A stretch of DNA of 64,000 nucleotides from Klebsiella ornithinolytica NBRC 105727 = ATCC 31898 (GTDB lineage Bacteria > Pseudomonadota > Gammaproteobacteria > Enterobacterales > Enterobacteriaceae). A program made the translations under genes and the position numbers. Positions 1-8,701 of this stretch are shown here, one piece after another (the first letter of the stretch is position 1; every line of letters starts with the position of its first letter). Below the pieces are notes generated by a model, which was not told the DNA's origin, did not search any database, and saw nothing but the letters and a program-made list of their open reading frames with translations. Location of the stretch: NCBI RefSeq assembly GCF_001598295.1, contig NZ_BCYR01000002.1:620001-684000 (forward strand), in the 5' to 3' direction.

Positions 1-288
1 ATCGCCATGGGCGTCGAAGGCACAACGGAAGTCTTTAACGAAGTGCGTCAGGGCCAGCCAATTGGTTTAGGTACCGCCTCTTCCGATACCTGGATTACGA
101 CCAAAGTGCGCTCTCAGCTGCTGGGCACCGATCAGGTCAAATCGTCAAACGTTAAAGTAACGACCGAGAATGGCGAAGTGTTCCTGATGGGTCTGGTCAC
201 GGAGCGTGAAGGTCGTGCGGCGGCAGATATCGCCAGTCGGGTAAGCGGCGTATCGCGTGTGACCACCGCCTTTACCTATATCAAGTAA
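1..288 (+). CDS. dolP: DolP (YraP), outer-membrane BON-domain lipoprotein, C-terminal part
   Basis: The frame is open from the first base and ends at TAA, so the gene is cut by the window edge and about the last 95 of roughly 190 residues are present. The C-terminal BON domain is recognisable, with the stretches DTWITTKVRSQLL and NGEVFLMGLVTEREG and the end RVTTAFTYIK, all close to E. coli DolP. In the family the lipoprotein sits on the inner face of the outer membrane, binds anionic phospholipid and supports BAM function and envelope integrity. The signal peptide and lipobox lie outside the window. The internal ATG at base 7 is not a real start. Confidence 0.93.
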   Translation: MAMGVEGTTEVFNEVRQGQPIGLGTASSDTWITTKVRSQLLGTDQVKSSNVKVTTENGEVFLMGLVTEREGRAAADIASRVSGVSRVTTAFTYIK

Positions 289-302
289 GTCCCCCAAATA
301 GT

Positions 303-328
303 CCCGGCTCGCGCAATGCTGAGCCGGG
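303..328. terminator. GC-rich hairpin between dolP and yraQ
   Basis: An 8-bp perfect stem, CCCGGCTC pairing with GAGCCGGG across a 10-base loop, lies 15 bases after the dolP stop, between the converging ends of dolP and yraQ. There is no clear T-run, so it may stabilise 3' ends or act as a weak terminator. Confidence 0.35.
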
Positions 329-369
329 TGACGAACCGGGCAAGGCGTTAGCCGCAGCCCGGGATTTCC

Positions 370-1407
370 TCAGAGTAACGCCAGTCCGCCAACCACCGCG
401 CCGCATAGGGCCACCAGCCCACCGGTCAGCCACAGCGCTTTCGCCGGAAAAGCCTTACGCAACATAATCAACGACGGCACGCTGACCGCAGGCAGCGTGA
501 TGAGCAGCGCCAGCGCCGGGGCAAACCCCATTCCCGCCAGCATCATGGTTTGGACGATAGGGATCTCCGCCGCGGTAGGGATGACAAACAGACAGCCGGC
601 TATCGCCATCGCCACCACCCAGAACAGGGTATTCCCCACCACGCCATCGGCATGCGGGAACAGCCAGACACGTGCCGCCCCCAGCACCAGGACCGCCAGA
701 ATATAGACCGGGATAGTATTCCAGAACAGGGTCCAGAGTGCGCTCAGCCAGCGGGTGAAAAAAGGCCCCTGTGCGGTACCATCGACAGCCGGAAGATCTG
801 ACGGTTGCGTTGCCGCCTCTTTGACCCATTTTTGCACCAGCGTCGCCACGATCAACACCGTTGCCAGCCCGGCAGCCAGGCGAATCAACGCAAACTGCCA
901 GCCCAGCACAAAGCCCATAAACACCAGCGTTGCCGGATTCAGCAGCGGGTTGCCCATCCAGAACGCCAGCGCGCCGCCCATCGATACCTGCTGCTTACGC
1001 ATCCCCGCCGCAACCGGTGCGGCGCAGCAAGTACACATCATACCAGGCAGAGAAAACAGCACCCCTGAGAGCGTACCGCGAAATCGCGATTGGCCCAGCG
1101 TACGCAGCAGCCAGTCGCGCGGGATCAGCACCTGAATCAGCGAACCGAGCAGGACGCCCAGCACCGCCGCTTTCCACACCGCCAGGAAGTAGACCACCGC
1201 GTAGTCCCATGCCGCTTTTAGCGGGTTGGCGTCGGCCTGGGCCAGGATCGATTTACCGATACTGTGCGTTTCTGCGGCCGTAAACGCCTTGCCATAGTAA
1301 GGCTGCCATTTGACGAACCACAGGCCAACGATAACAACGAGAAAAAAGAGTGCGGGCTTCCACCATTGAAACGGTGACGCCGCCTGAGATGAAGACTGAC
1401 CAGCCAT
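370..1407 (-). CDS. yraQ: YraQ, permease of the DUF318/ArsP-like family
   Basis: This is a 345-residue polytopic inner-membrane protein, the same size as E. coli YraQ. It has a short polar N-terminus followed by about eight hydrophobic segments. A cysteine cluster (MCTCCAAPV) precedes the conserved loop WMGNPLLNPATL, both features of the permease family that includes ArsP organo-arsenical exporters. The second half repeats the pattern with a polar TAAEIPIVQ segment inside a hydrophobic run. The substrate is unknown and arsenic efflux is only a family-level analogy. It converges on dolP and is followed upstream by yraR on the same strand with a 47-base gap. Confidence 0.85.
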   Translation of the reverse strand: MAGQSSSQAASPFQWWKPALFFLVVIVGLWFVKWQPYYGKAFTAAETHSIGKSILAQADANPLKAAWDYAVVYFLAVWKAAVLGVLLGSLIQVLIPRDWLLRTLGQSRFRGTLSGVLFSLPGMMCTCCAAPVAAGMRKQQVSMGGALAFWMGNPLLNPATLVFMGFVLGWQFALIRLAAGLATVLIVATLVQKWVKEAATQPSDLPAVDGTAQGPFFTRWLSALWTLFWNTIPVYILAVLVLGAARVWLFPHADGVVGNTLFWVVAMAIAGCLFVIPTAAEIPIVQTMMLAGMGFAPALALLITLPAVSVPSLIMLRKAFPAKALWLTGGLVALCGAVVGGLALL

Positions 1408-1454
1408 AGCATTCCCCAGGAAAGATGTGGTGATATGATGTGAAGCGCAGAATA

Positions 1455-2099
1455 CTACGCTTCGCTGGCCGCAATTTCACGCAGTTTTGCCGATGGCAGA
1501 ATCGTCACGCCTTCCCGGCCAGGGGTCAGCGCTTCGCTCAGCATCGCTTGCGCCACCTCATGGGCATGGATAGATTTCCAGTTTCCCGGCAGCAATCGGA
1601 ATAATGGCGCCAGCACCGCTTCATTTGCCCTTTTTTGCTCTCGATCGCCCAGCAGCATCGACGGGCGCAAAATCGTCAGACGCGTCCACGGCTGCGCACG
1701 CAGCGCCTCTTCCATTTCGCCTTTAACGCGGTTGTAGAAGAACATCGAATGCGGATTGGCCCCCATCGCGCTGACCACCAGCATGTGCTTCGCGCCCAGC
1801 CGGAGCCCGGTGAGCGCCGTATCCACCACCAGCTGGTAGTCAGCCTGAATGAAGGCGGCTTTGCTGCCCGCGTCTCGCAGCGTGGTCCCGAGACAGCAAA
1901 ACACGATATCAACAGGGTCAACAACCTGCGCCAGCGCATCGCTCAGCTCAGGCGCGTGGGGATTTAGCACCCCCTCTGCGTCCGCCAGCGGGCGGCGGGT
2001 CGCTGCGGTTATCGCCGCAATGTCCGGCGCCTCGATCAGCATTCGAAGTAAGTGCCCACCAACTAATCCGGTAGCCCCTGTTATTAGCACCTGACTCAT
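1455..2099 (-). CDS. yraR: YraR, NAD(P)-binding Rossmann-fold protein
   Basis: The 214-residue protein opens with a Rossmann beta-alpha-beta signature ([18 protein letters not shown]) and keeps a tyrosine-lysine pair ([13 protein letters not shown]) typical of short-chain dehydrogenase/epimerase folds. It belongs to the atypical SDR group that includes human HTATIP2/TIP30. No substrate is known. It lies upstream of yraQ on the same strand and may be co-transcribed. In E. coli the next gene is yhbO, which is missing here; yhbP follows after 92 bases. Confidence 0.85.
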   Translation of the reverse strand: MSQVLITGATGLVGGHLLRMLIEAPDIAAITAATRRPLADAEGVLNPHAPELSDALAQVVDPVDIVFCCLGTTLRDAGSKAAFIQADYQLVVDTALTGLRLGAKHMLVVSAMGANPHSMFFYNRVKGEMEEALRAQPWTRLTILRPSMLLGDREQKRANEAVLAPLFRLLPGNWKSIHAHEVAQAMLSEALTPGREGVTILPSAKLREIAASEA

Positions 2100-2191
2100 T
2101 ATGCCCCCTGAAAAATCAGCCCTTCAGCGGCGGATGCCGCGGTAACAAGAGTATGCGGGAAATGTGAGACTCTGCACGCCCGTGCGGGCTT

Positions 2192-2629
2192 TCACTCGCT
2201 ATCCGGGTGACGTAGCCAGTGTAACTTGGTGCCAAACCCCAGCGTGTTATCGGTGAATTTGAGCTCATCCGGGCGGATTTCCCAGACCGGCGCACGCAGC
2301 ATCCTGGCGATCGGAAAGCGGCTGACGTACCGCGCGCGCATCGTCTCTTCCTCGTGACCTGAAAGACGACGAATTTCACCTTTGAACTGGACGCCGCGAA
2401 TACGGGCAACGGTTTTCGGCTGGCCATTGACGGTGCCGGCGACCTTTGCGCGCAGGCCGGTCATCTGCCCGTGGCGGGTACTGTCATCACTCAGGAGATA
2501 GAAGGCGACGTTTTGCGAGTCATACACATAGAACGCATTGGCGCACCACAGCTCTCCGTCGCTGGCAACGCACCAGCTAATCACATGCTGTTTGCCAAGC
2601 CAGCGGCTGATAGCAGCAAGCGTATCCAT
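2192..2629 (-). CDS. yhbP: YhbP, UPF0306 FMN-binding split-barrel protein
   Basis: The 145-residue cytoplasmic protein matches E. coli YhbP (about 147 residues) in length and pattern. It begins [11 protein letters not shown] and has the split-barrel features [10 protein letters not shown] and [14 protein letters not shown] seen in pyridoxamine-phosphate-oxidase-like flavoproteins. The reaction is unknown. It is transcribed divergently from yhbQ, whose start lies 55 bases away, so the two promoters must be compact or overlapping. Confidence 0.85.
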   Translation of the reverse strand: MDTLAAISRWLGKQHVISWCVASDGELWCANAFYVYDSQNVAFYLLSDDSTRHGQMTGLRAKVAGTVNGQPKTVARIRGVQFKGEIRRLSGHEEETMRARYVSRFPIARMLRAPVWEIRPDELKFTDNTLGFGTKLHWLRHPDSE

Positions 2630-2684
2630 CTTTACTCTCCGGTATGTTATGGTGCAACTACCTTAACATACCGATCTTTCTACC

Positions 2685-2969
2685 GTGCGCTGGTTTCTCT
2701 ATCTGATACGTACCGCCGATAATCGCCTTTACACCGGGATCACTACCGATGTTGCACGCCGTTTTTGTCAGCATCAGGATGGCAAGGGAGCAAAAGCATT
2801 GCGCGGAAAAGGCGAACTGCAGCTGGCGTTCAGCCAGGAAGTTGGTGAACACTCACTTGCGCTACGACTGGAGTATCGCATCAAGCAGCTAACGAAGCGC
2901 CAGAAAGAGCGCCTCGTTGCCGGAGATGGTTCTTTTGAGACTCTGCTGGAGAGCCTCAGAGGCGGTTAA
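2685..2969 (+). CDS. yhbQ: YhbQ, GIY-YIG nuclease-domain protein
   Basis: The product is 94 residues with a GTG start. The N-terminal GIY-YIG core is visible as [19 protein letters not shown] followed by a conserved arginine pair and later [17 protein letters not shown]. The family is the small stand-alone UPF0213 group related to SLX1 nuclease domains; E. coli YhbQ is an endonuclease-like protein of uncertain role. No strong Shine-Dalgarno precedes the GTG, but this start aligns with the homologue's N-terminus. Its last 14 bases overlap the 3' end of the converging yhbS gene. Confidence 0.87.
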   Translation: MRWFLYLIRTADNRLYTGITTDVARRFCQHQDGKGAKALRGKGELQLAFSQEVGEHSLALRLEYRIKQLTKRQKERLVAGDGSFETLLESLRGG

Positions 2970-3459
2970 AGCGATCGCAGTACTCTACCAGCCCATGCAC
3001 CCCTTCCAGCGCGTCATCGGCCAACGGGCGCACCTGGAACGCCTCGCCGGTATCCGGCCAGCGGCAACGCAGATCGAAGCGGGCAGCCGGCTCAAAGCCG
3101 AGGCGGCCGTAGAAGGCCGGCTCGCCCAGCGTCACCACTGCGGCATAGCTAAACTCATTCAATGAATCCAGCCCTTCGTAGACCAGCTGGCTGCCGATTC
3201 CCTGGCCGCGATAGTTTTCATCTACCGCCAGCGGCGCCAGTCCGACCCACTGCAGCTCTTCGCCTTCAACGGAGACCGGGCTGAAGGCGACATAGCCAAT
3301 AACCTGCCCTTCATCATCTGTCGCCACCACGCCCAGCGTGATCAGGCCGTCTTCACGTAAATCGTGCACCAGCTGCGCTTCGGCATCGCTGCCAAACGTA
3401 CGGCGCAGTAACGCGTCGATTCCCGGTGCATCAATCCCAATTTCAACTCGAATCAGCAT
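2956..3459 (-). CDS. yhbS: YhbS, GNAT-family N-acetyltransferase
   Basis: The 167-residue protein has the GNAT acetyl-CoA pyrophosphate loop ([18 protein letters not shown]) in the middle and the preceding beta-strand GLAPLAV, as in E. coli YhbS, which has the same length. The acetyl acceptor is not known from sequence. The start codon lies inside the 3' end of ubiT (7-base overlap), which indicates translational coupling in a ubiT-yhbS transcript read away from the ubiU promoter region. Confidence 0.9.
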   Translation of the reverse strand: MLIRVEIGIDAPGIDALLRRTFGSDAEAQLVHDLREDGLITLGVVATDDEGQVIGYVAFSPVSVEGEELQWVGLAPLAVDENYRGQGIGSQLVYEGLDSLNEFSYAAVVTLGEPAFYGRLGFEPAARFDLRCRWPDTGEAFQVRPLADDALEGVHGLVEYCDRFNRL

Positions 3460-3977
3460 GCCTCACCTACCGATGTCTGTTCAGGTTTCCGCGGGCCGTT
3501 CAGCCCCGCTTCAACAAAGTCAGCCAGCTGCAGCAGCATCACGCGCAGCGCTTTTGGCATCTGCTCCAGCTCAATGGCATCCATCAGGTTTTTTACATAC
3601 AGCCCCAGCTCAGTATCACCTTCGATGACCAGCCGACGCTGGAAGAACAATGTATCCGGATCCTGTTTACGCGCGGCGATCATCAGCAGATCGCTGGCAT
3701 CGGCGCTGAAGCTCACATCCGCTTCGGCCGTAGCGCTGACCACCAGACGCCCTTCGCTCACCGAGGTATACCACAGCAAACCGATATCACGCACATTAAT
3801 ACTTAACCAGCGGCCTTCGAGAAAATCCAGTTCGCCCTCTTCCAGAGCCTGACGAAACTGCCAGCTTAATACCTGCTCCAGCACCTGGCGCTTGAGGGCA
3901 AAAGGCGCCAGCTTAACCGGCACGCTCATCAAAGACGGGCCAAAGTGGACCAGCCGGGAACGCAATTTATCCAACAC
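3453..3977 (-). CDS. ubiT: UbiT (YhbT), SCP2-domain accessory factor for O2-independent ubiquinone synthesis
   Basis: The 174-residue protein carries an SCP2 lipid-binding domain (residues about 40-140), with the pattern NVRDIGLLWYTSVSEGRLV and a hydrophobic C-terminal helix. In E. coli, UbiT works with UbiU and UbiV so that ubiquinone can be made without oxygen; the SCP2 fold is thought to bind isoprenoid intermediates. It is divergent from ubiUV across a 221-base region with an FNR-like site, the same arrangement as in E. coli, and it overlaps yhbS downstream. Confidence 0.92.
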   Translation of the reverse strand: MLDKLRSRLVHFGPSLMSVPVKLAPFALKRQVLEQVLSWQFRQALEEGELDFLEGRWLSINVRDIGLLWYTSVSEGRLVVSATAEADVSFSADASDLLMIAARKQDPDTLFFQRRLVIEGDTELGLYVKNLMDAIELEQMPKALRVMLLQLADFVEAGLNGPRKPEQTSVGEAC

Positions 3978-4010
3978 AAGCCTTACTCCATGAAAGCAAT
4001 AGTTCCGCTA

Positions 4011-4024
4011 TTGTGCCATATCAA
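4011..4024. promoter_or_regulatory. Candidate FNR box between ubiT and ubiUV
   Basis: The sequence TTGTGCCATATCAA matches 8 of 10 fixed positions of the FNR consensus TTGAT-N4-ATCAA. It lies 34 bases upstream of ubiT and 175 bases upstream of ubiU. FNR control would suit the anaerobic role of the UbiTUV proteins. Only one half-site is perfect, so the call is tentative. The rest of the 3978-4198 gap is AT-rich and shows no ORF. Confidence 0.45.
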
Positions 4025-4198
4025 ATAAACGACATAGCGGCGTAAATCAACAAAATCACCACAACGGGTACCAATTATTGGCGCCGCCAATACGCTTTTA
4101 ACTGCCTCAAATCAAAAATTGTCACCAGAAGGTTAACTAAAATCCCTGCTCATTAACCCTATCAGCGTCCCTACGGGCCGCATTTTTCAGGAAAAATT

Positions 4199-5194
4199 AT
4201 GGAGCTGCTCTGCCCAGCCGGCAACCTTCCGGCACTTAAGGCGGCCATCGAAAACGGTGCCGACGCCGTCTATATCGGGCTGAAAGATGACACCAACGCC
4301 CGCCACTTTGCCGGCCTTAATTTCACCGAAAAGAAACTGCAGGAGGCCGTTAGCTTTGTGCATCAGCACCGTCGTAAGCTGCATATAGCGATCAACACCT
4401 TTGCACATCCTGACGGTTATGCCCGCTGGCAGCGTGCGGTAGACATGGCGGCACAGCTGGGCGCGGATGCCTTAATCCTTGCCGATATCGCCATGCTGGA
4501 ATACGCCGCAGAGCGTTATCCGCATATTGAACGCCACGTTTCGGTACAGGCGTCGGCAACCAACGAAGAGGCGGTGCGTTTCTATCATCGCAATTTCGAT
4601 GTCGCCCGCGTTGTGCTACCGCGCGTGCTGTCAATTCATCAGGTAAAACAGCTCGCCCGCACGACGCCGGTTCCGCTGGAGGTCTTCGCCTTCGGCAGCC
4701 TGTGCATCATGGCAGAAGGCCGCTGCTACCTCTCTTCTTACCTGACCGGCGAATCGCCGAATACCGTCGGCGCCTGTTCACCTGCGCGCTTTGTCCGCTG
4801 GCAACAAACGCCGCAGGGTCTCGAGTCACGCCTCAACGAAGTGCTGATCGATCGCTATCAGGATGGTGAAAATGCGGGTTACCCGACGCTGTGCAAGGGT
4901 CGCTATCTGGTAGATGGCGAGCGCTATCATGCGCTGGAAGAGCCAACCAGCCTGAATACGCTGGAGCTCCTGCCGGAACTGATGGCGGCAAATATTGCGT
5001 CGGTGAAAATTGAAGGTCGCCAGCGCAGCCCCGCCTACGTCACCCAAGTGGCGAAAGTATGGCGCCAGGCGATCGATCGCTGCAAAGCCGATCCGCAAAA
5101 CTTTATTCCGCAATCCGCATGGATGGAGACGCTCGGTGCCATGTCCGAAGGGACACAAACCACCCTTGGCGCCTACCACCGTAAATGGCAGTGA
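4199..5194 (+). CDS. ubiU: UbiU (YhbU), U32-family [4Fe-4S] protein for anaerobic ubiquinone hydroxylation
   Basis: The product is 331 residues, full length for UbiU, and starts MELLCPAGNLPALKAAI, the U32 peptidase-family opening. The four cysteines known to bind the [4Fe-4S] cluster in E. coli are at residues 169, 176, 193 and 232 here. With UbiV it forms a heterodimer that hydroxylates ubiquinone precursors using prephenate rather than O2 as oxygen donor. ubiV starts 8 bases after its stop, so the pair forms one transcription unit. The start follows a purine-rich GGAAAAATT. Confidence 0.95.
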   Translation: MELLCPAGNLPALKAAIENGADAVYIGLKDDTNARHFAGLNFTEKKLQEAVSFVHQHRRKLHIAINTFAHPDGYARWQRAVDMAAQLGADALILADIAMLEYAAERYPHIERHVSVQASATNEEAVRFYHRNFDVARVVLPRVLSIHQVKQLARTTPVPLEVFAFGSLCIMAEGRCYLSSYLTGESPNTVGACSPARFVRWQQTPQGLESRLNEVLIDRYQDGENAGYPTLCKGRYLVDGERYHALEEPTSLNTLELLPELMAANIASVKIEGRQRSPAYVTQVAKVWRQAIDRCKADPQNFIPQSAWMETLGAMSEGTQTTLGAYHRKWQ

Positions 5195-5202
5195 GAAAAG
5201 TA

Positions 5203-6081
5203 ATGAAATATTCATTAGGGCCGGTGCTTTACTACTGGCCGAAAGAGACGCTGGAAGATTTTTACCAGCAGGCCGCACGATCCAGTGCTGATACGATCTA
5301 TCTGGGCGAAGCCGTATGCAGCAAACGCCGCGCCACCAAAGTGGGCGACTGGCTGGAGATGGCGAAAGCGCTGGCGGGCAGCGGTAAGCAGGTGGTGCTC
5401 TCCACGCTTGCGCTGGTGCAGGCCTCTTCCGAACTCAACGAGCTGAAGCGCTATGTCGATAACGGTGAATTTCTGATCGAAGCCAGCGACCTTGGCGTCG
5501 TCAATATGTGCGCAGAGCGCAAACTGCCTTTCGTCGCCGGACATGCGCTCAACTGCTATAACGCCGTCACCCTGCGTCTGCTGCGTAAACAAGGAATGAT
5601 ACGCTGGTGCATGCCGGTTGAGCTGTCTCGCGACTGGCTGGTGAACCTGCTCGCCCAGTGCGAAGAGCTCGGTCTCCGCGACCAGTTCGACGTGGAAGTC
5701 CTGAGCTACGGCCACCTGCCGTTGGCCTATTCCGCTCGCTGCTTTACCGCACGTTCCGAAGATCGCCCGAAAGATGAATGTGAGACCTGCTGCATCAAGT
5801 ACCCGAACGGGCGCAGCGTGCTGTCCCAGGAAAATCAGCAGGTGTTTGTCCTGAACGGTATTCAGACCATGAGCGGCTATGTCTATAACCTCGGCAACGA
5901 ACTGGCGTCGATGCAGGGGCTGGTCGATATGGTGCGCCTGTCACCGCTGGGTAACGATACCTTTGCTATGCTCGATGCCTTTCGCGCCAATGAAAACGGC
6001 GCCTCGCCGCTGCCGCTGATCGCCAACAGTGACTGCAACGGTTACTGGAAACGACTGGCCGGGCTGGAACTGCAGTCCTGA
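5203..6081 (+). CDS. ubiV: UbiV (YhbV), U32-family [4Fe-4S] partner of UbiU
   Basis: The ATG at 5203 gives 292 residues, the E. coli length; an upstream in-frame start at 5185 would overlap ubiU and adds six non-conserved residues. Cluster-binding cysteines are seen at 39, 180, 193 and 197, in EAVCSKRRATK and in the stretch ARCFTARSEDRPKDECETCC. UbiV completes the UbiUV heterodimer for oxygen-independent ring hydroxylation. No oddities are seen in the coding sequence. Confidence 0.95.
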   Translation: MKYSLGPVLYYWPKETLEDFYQQAARSSADTIYLGEAVCSKRRATKVGDWLEMAKALAGSGKQVVLSTLALVQASSELNELKRYVDNGEFLIEASDLGVVNMCAERKLPFVAGHALNCYNAVTLRLLRKQGMIRWCMPVELSRDWLVNLLAQCEELGLRDQFDVEVLSYGHLPLAYSARCFTARSEDRPKDECETCCIKYPNGRSVLSQENQQVFVLNGIQTMSGYVYNLGNELASMQGLVDMVRLSPLGNDTFAMLDAFRANENGASPLPLIANSDCNGYWKRLAGLELQS

Positions 6082-6086
6082 AAATA

Positions 6087-6219
6087 GCTCGCTTTGTTAA
6101 CAGCATGCTTCGTCTTTTCATGCAGTATGAAAGCTGCAGCTTTTCTGGCTGGCGCTCGCTGAATGCGCCAGGCTGGAAGAAGACCTTCAATCTGATGACG
6201 ATGCTGTAACAAAGTGAGC
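6087..6219. repeat. 133-bp unit bounded by imperfect inverted repeats
   Basis: The left arm (6087-6114) reads GCTCGCTTTGTTAACAGCAT followed by GCTTCGTC. The right arm (6197-6219) reads in reverse complement GCTCACTTTGTTACAGCAT followed by CGTC, so about 22 positions pair, allowing one mismatch and small bulges. Smaller palindromes, such as TGGCGC facing GCGCCA, lie inside. The unit fills the ubiV-yhbW gap and ends 4 bases before the yhbW ATG, so an RNA fold would cover that ribosome-binding region. It could be a MITE-like element or a leader structure. A 34-codon ORF (6105-6209) lies inside without a convincing ribosome-binding site. Confidence 0.6.
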
Positions 6220-6223
6220 CTTT

Positions 6224-7231
6224 ATGACTGACAAATCTATTCCGTTCTCGGTGCTCGATCTGGCACCGATCCCCGAGGGTTCTTGCGCCAAAACGGCCTT
6301 CTCACACTCTCTGGATCTCGCTCGCCTGGCTGAAAAACGCGGCTATCATCGCTATTGGCTGGCGGAACATCACAACATGGTTGGCATTGCCAGCGCCGCA
6401 ACATCGGTGCTTATCGGCTATCTGGCGGCGAATACCACGACGCTGCATCTGGGATCCGGTGGCGTGATGTTACCCAACCATTCACCGCTGGTGATCGCCG
6501 AACAGTTCGGTACGCTCAATACCTTGTATCCAGGACGTATTGACCTGGGGCTTGGCCGTGCGCCGGGCAGCGACCAGCGGACGATGATGGCGCTCCGCCG
6601 CCATATGGGCGGGGATGTTGATAACTTCCCGCGCGATGTCGCCGAACTGGTGGACTGGTTTGATGCCCGCGATCCCAATCCGCACGTGCGCCCGGTTCCC
6701 GGCTACGGAGAGCAGATCCCGGTGTGGCTGTTAGGCTCCAGTCTGTACAGCGCACAGCTGGCGGCACAGCTTGGGTTGCCCTTTGCCTTCGCGTCGCACT
6801 TTGCGCCAGATATGTTATTCCAGGCGCTGCATCTCTACCGCACCCAGTTCAAACCGTCCGAGCGCTTAGCGAAACCGTACGCCATGGTATGTATTAATAT
6901 CATCGCCGCCGATAGCAACCGTGATGCCGAATTCCTGTTCACCTCGATGCAACAGGCATTCGTGAAGCTGCGTCGCGGCGAAACCGGTCAGCTCCCGCCG
7001 CCGGTGGAAAATATGCATCAACTGTGGTCCGCCTCAGAACAGTATGGAGTACAGCAGGCGCTCAGCATGTCGCTGGTAGGGGATAAAGCCAAAATCCGCC
7101 ACGGGCTGGAGTCCATTTTGCGGGAAACCCAGGCCGATGAGCTGATGGTGAACGGCCAGATCTTCGATCATCAGGCGCGCCTGCATTCGTTTGATTTAGC
7201 GATGCAGGTGAAAGAGGAGTTGCTGGGGTAG
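6224..7231 (+). CDS. yhbW: YhbW, luciferase-like flavin monooxygenase-family protein
   Basis: The 335-residue protein matches E. coli YhbW in length. It shows the bacterial luciferase TIM-barrel pattern: [11 protein letters not shown] at the start, [10 protein letters not shown] near residue 45, [23 protein letters not shown] near residue 77, and the [10 protein letters not shown] flavin/phosphate loop near residue 110. The substrate is unknown and a flavin-dependent oxidation is inferred. The inverted-repeat unit ends directly before the start codon, so the ribosome-binding site lies in or beside that structure. A REP-type repeat follows the stop. Confidence 0.88.
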   Translation: MTDKSIPFSVLDLAPIPEGSCAKTAFSHSLDLARLAEKRGYHRYWLAEHHNMVGIASAATSVLIGYLAANTTTLHLGSGGVMLPNHSPLVIAEQFGTLNTLYPGRIDLGLGRAPGSDQRTMMALRRHMGGDVDNFPRDVAELVDWFDARDPNPHVRPVPGYGEQIPVWLLGSSLYSAQLAAQLGLPFAFASHFAPDMLFQALHLYRTQFKPSERLAKPYAMVCINIIAADSNRDAEFLFTSMQQAFVKLRRGETGQLPPPVENMHQLWSASEQYGVQQALSMSLVGDKAKIRHGLESILRETQADELMVNGQIFDHQARLHSFDLAMQVKEELLG

Positions 7232-7237
7232 TTTTTT

Positions 7238-7307
7238 GCCGGATGGCGACGGCGTCTTATCCGGCCTGCTCGCTTCGGTAGGCCCGGTCAGCGTCGCGCC
7301 ACCGGGC
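7238..7307. repeat. REP/BIME-type palindromic repeat
   Basis: GCCGGATGGCGACGGCG followed by TCTTATCCGGCCT is a classical enterobacterial REP palindrome. It is followed after a short spacer by a second, inverted GC-rich palindrome (GCCCGGTCAGCG facing CGCCACCGGGC). The pair sits between the converging 3' ends of yhbW and mtr, the usual place for such units, where they protect mRNA ends and can bind gyrase or IHF. Confidence 0.8.
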
Positions 7308-7314
7308 GTTCTGT

Positions 7315-8559
7315 TTACTGGTAAACAGGCAACAGATTAAAGCTCGACAGGAAATGCACGATGATGTTACCGGCACCAAACAGCAGAATCAGCACAATCA
7401 TCGGCGTTCCGCCCCAGACACGAAACTGTGGGCTACCGAAGCGCTTGCGCGATGCGCGGGCCAGCAGCGCCGGGACAATCGCCGCCCAGACGGTTGCGGC
7501 CAGACCGGCATAGCCGATGGCATACAGGAAACCATTGGGCTGCAGCAGGCCGCCAATGATCGGTGGAACAAAGGTCAGAAGCGCGGTCTTAAAACGGCCG
7601 AGAGCAGAATCATCAAACCCAAACAGGTCCGCCAGGTAGTCAAACAGTCCCAGGGTGACCCCAAGGAAAGAGCTGGCAACGGCGAAGTTCGAGAACACCA
7701 CCAGCAGCAGGTCCAGACTACGGCTGTTGAGCACCCCGCTCAATGCCTGTACCAGCACATCTATGTTACCGCCCTTCTGCGCGATGCCGATAAACTCAGG
7801 GCGTGGAATGTTGCCCATCGTCACCAGTAACCAGACGACATACAGCCCGAGGGCCAGCAGCGTACCGTACACCAGGCAGCGGATAATGGTCCGGGGATCT
7901 TTGCCATAATACTTCATCAGGCTCGGTACGTTACCGTGATAGCCAAAGGAAGCCAGGCAAAACGGCAGCGTCATCAACAGGTACGGCGTGTAGGATGCAT
8001 TCTTTTCGGCGACGTTAAACAGTGTCGTCGGCTCAACGTGCCCCAGCAGACTTCCAAAGGTCAGGAAGAAGGTAATAACCTTCGCTCCCAGTACGATTGC
8101 CGTCATTCGGCTCACCGCTTTGGTACTCAACCAGACGATAAAAGCCACCAGCAGCGCAAAGCCAAAGCCCGCAGCCCGCGCCGGCACATTCAATGAAAGC
8201 TCCGCGAAGGTATGGTGCAGTATGGAGCCGCTGGCCGAGATATAGGCGTAGGTCAGGATATAGAGCACAAAAGCGATCGACAGGCCGTTGACCAGATTCC
8301 AGCCTTTACCCAGCAGATCTTTCGTGATGGTGTCGAAGCTGGAGCCAATGCGGTAGTTCAGGTTCGCTTCCAGAATCATCAGTCCGGAATGGAGCATGCA
8401 AAACCAGGTAAAGATCAACGCAGCCAGCGACCAGAAGAACCACGCACCGGACATGACCACCGGCAGCGAAAACATGCCTGCGCCAATGATGGTTCCGCCG
8501 ATTATCACCACGCCGCCAAACAAGGACGGTCGGGTTGCCGTAGTGGTAAGTGTCGCCAT
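7315..8559 (-). CDS. mtr: Mtr, high-affinity tryptophan permease
   Basis: With the ATG at 8559 the protein is 414 residues, exactly the E. coli length and N-terminus (MATLTTT). A start 24 bases upstream adds eight residues not conserved. It is an aromatic amino-acid permease of the HAAAP family with about eleven membrane segments, including the conserved [13 protein letters not shown] in the first. Mtr imports tryptophan (and indole) by proton symport across the inner membrane. A TrpR-operator-like palindrome lies upstream, consistent with known TrpR repression; TyrR activation is known in E. coli, but I did not find a clean TyrR box. Confidence 0.96.
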   Translation of the reverse strand: MATLTTTATRPSLFGGVVIIGGTIIGAGMFSLPVVMSGAWFFWSLAALIFTWFCMLHSGLMILEANLNYRIGSSFDTITKDLLGKGWNLVNGLSIAFVLYILTYAYISASGSILHHTFAELSLNVPARAAGFGFALLVAFIVWLSTKAVSRMTAIVLGAKVITFFLTFGSLLGHVEPTTLFNVAEKNASYTPYLLMTLPFCLASFGYHGNVPSLMKYYGKDPRTIIRCLVYGTLLALGLYVVWLLVTMGNIPRPEFIGIAQKGGNIDVLVQALSGVLNSRSLDLLLVVFSNFAVASSFLGVTLGLFDYLADLFGFDDSALGRFKTALLTFVPPIIGGLLQPNGFLYAIGYAGLAATVWAAIVPALLARASRKRFGSPQFRVWGGTPMIVLILLFGAGNIIVHFLSSFNLLPVYQ

Positions 8560-8609
8560 TTGCCGAAATCTCCAGTCATTCATGCTTTTCGTTGTTAACG
8601 CGCAGCACT

Positions 8610-8627
8610 GTACCAGTACACGAGTAC
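8610..8627. promoter_or_regulatory. TrpR operator-like palindrome upstream of mtr
   Basis: Read on the minus strand the site is GTACTCGTGTACTGGTAC, an imperfect 18-bp palindrome resembling the TrpR consensus GNACTAGTT-AACTAGTNC. It lies 51 bases upstream of the mtr start, as expected for the operator known in the E. coli mtr promoter. Confidence 0.7.
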
Positions 8628-8636
8628 AAAAGAAAT

Positions 8637-8668
8637 AAAAAAAGCCCCAATCATTACGATCGGGGCTG
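8637..8668 (-). terminator. Rho-independent terminator downstream of deaD
   Basis: On the minus strand AGCCCC and GGGGCT form a stem around a 13-base loop, followed by a run of seven T. It lies 34 bases after the deaD stop and just before the mtr promoter region. Confidence 0.85.
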
Positions 8669-8701
8669 TATTATTTACTTTACGCTAGCGGAGTGCGCTA
8701 A

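Noticed and set aside
7-288. ATG at base 7 as a complete 93-residue gene
   Set aside because: The frame is open through the window edge and the sequence is the C-terminal BON domain of DolP, so the gene is truncated and not a separate short gene.
7238-7307. CRISPR-like repeats
   Set aside because: The palindromes are two REP units in inverted order, not regularly spaced direct repeats; no CRISPR array was seen anywhere in the window.
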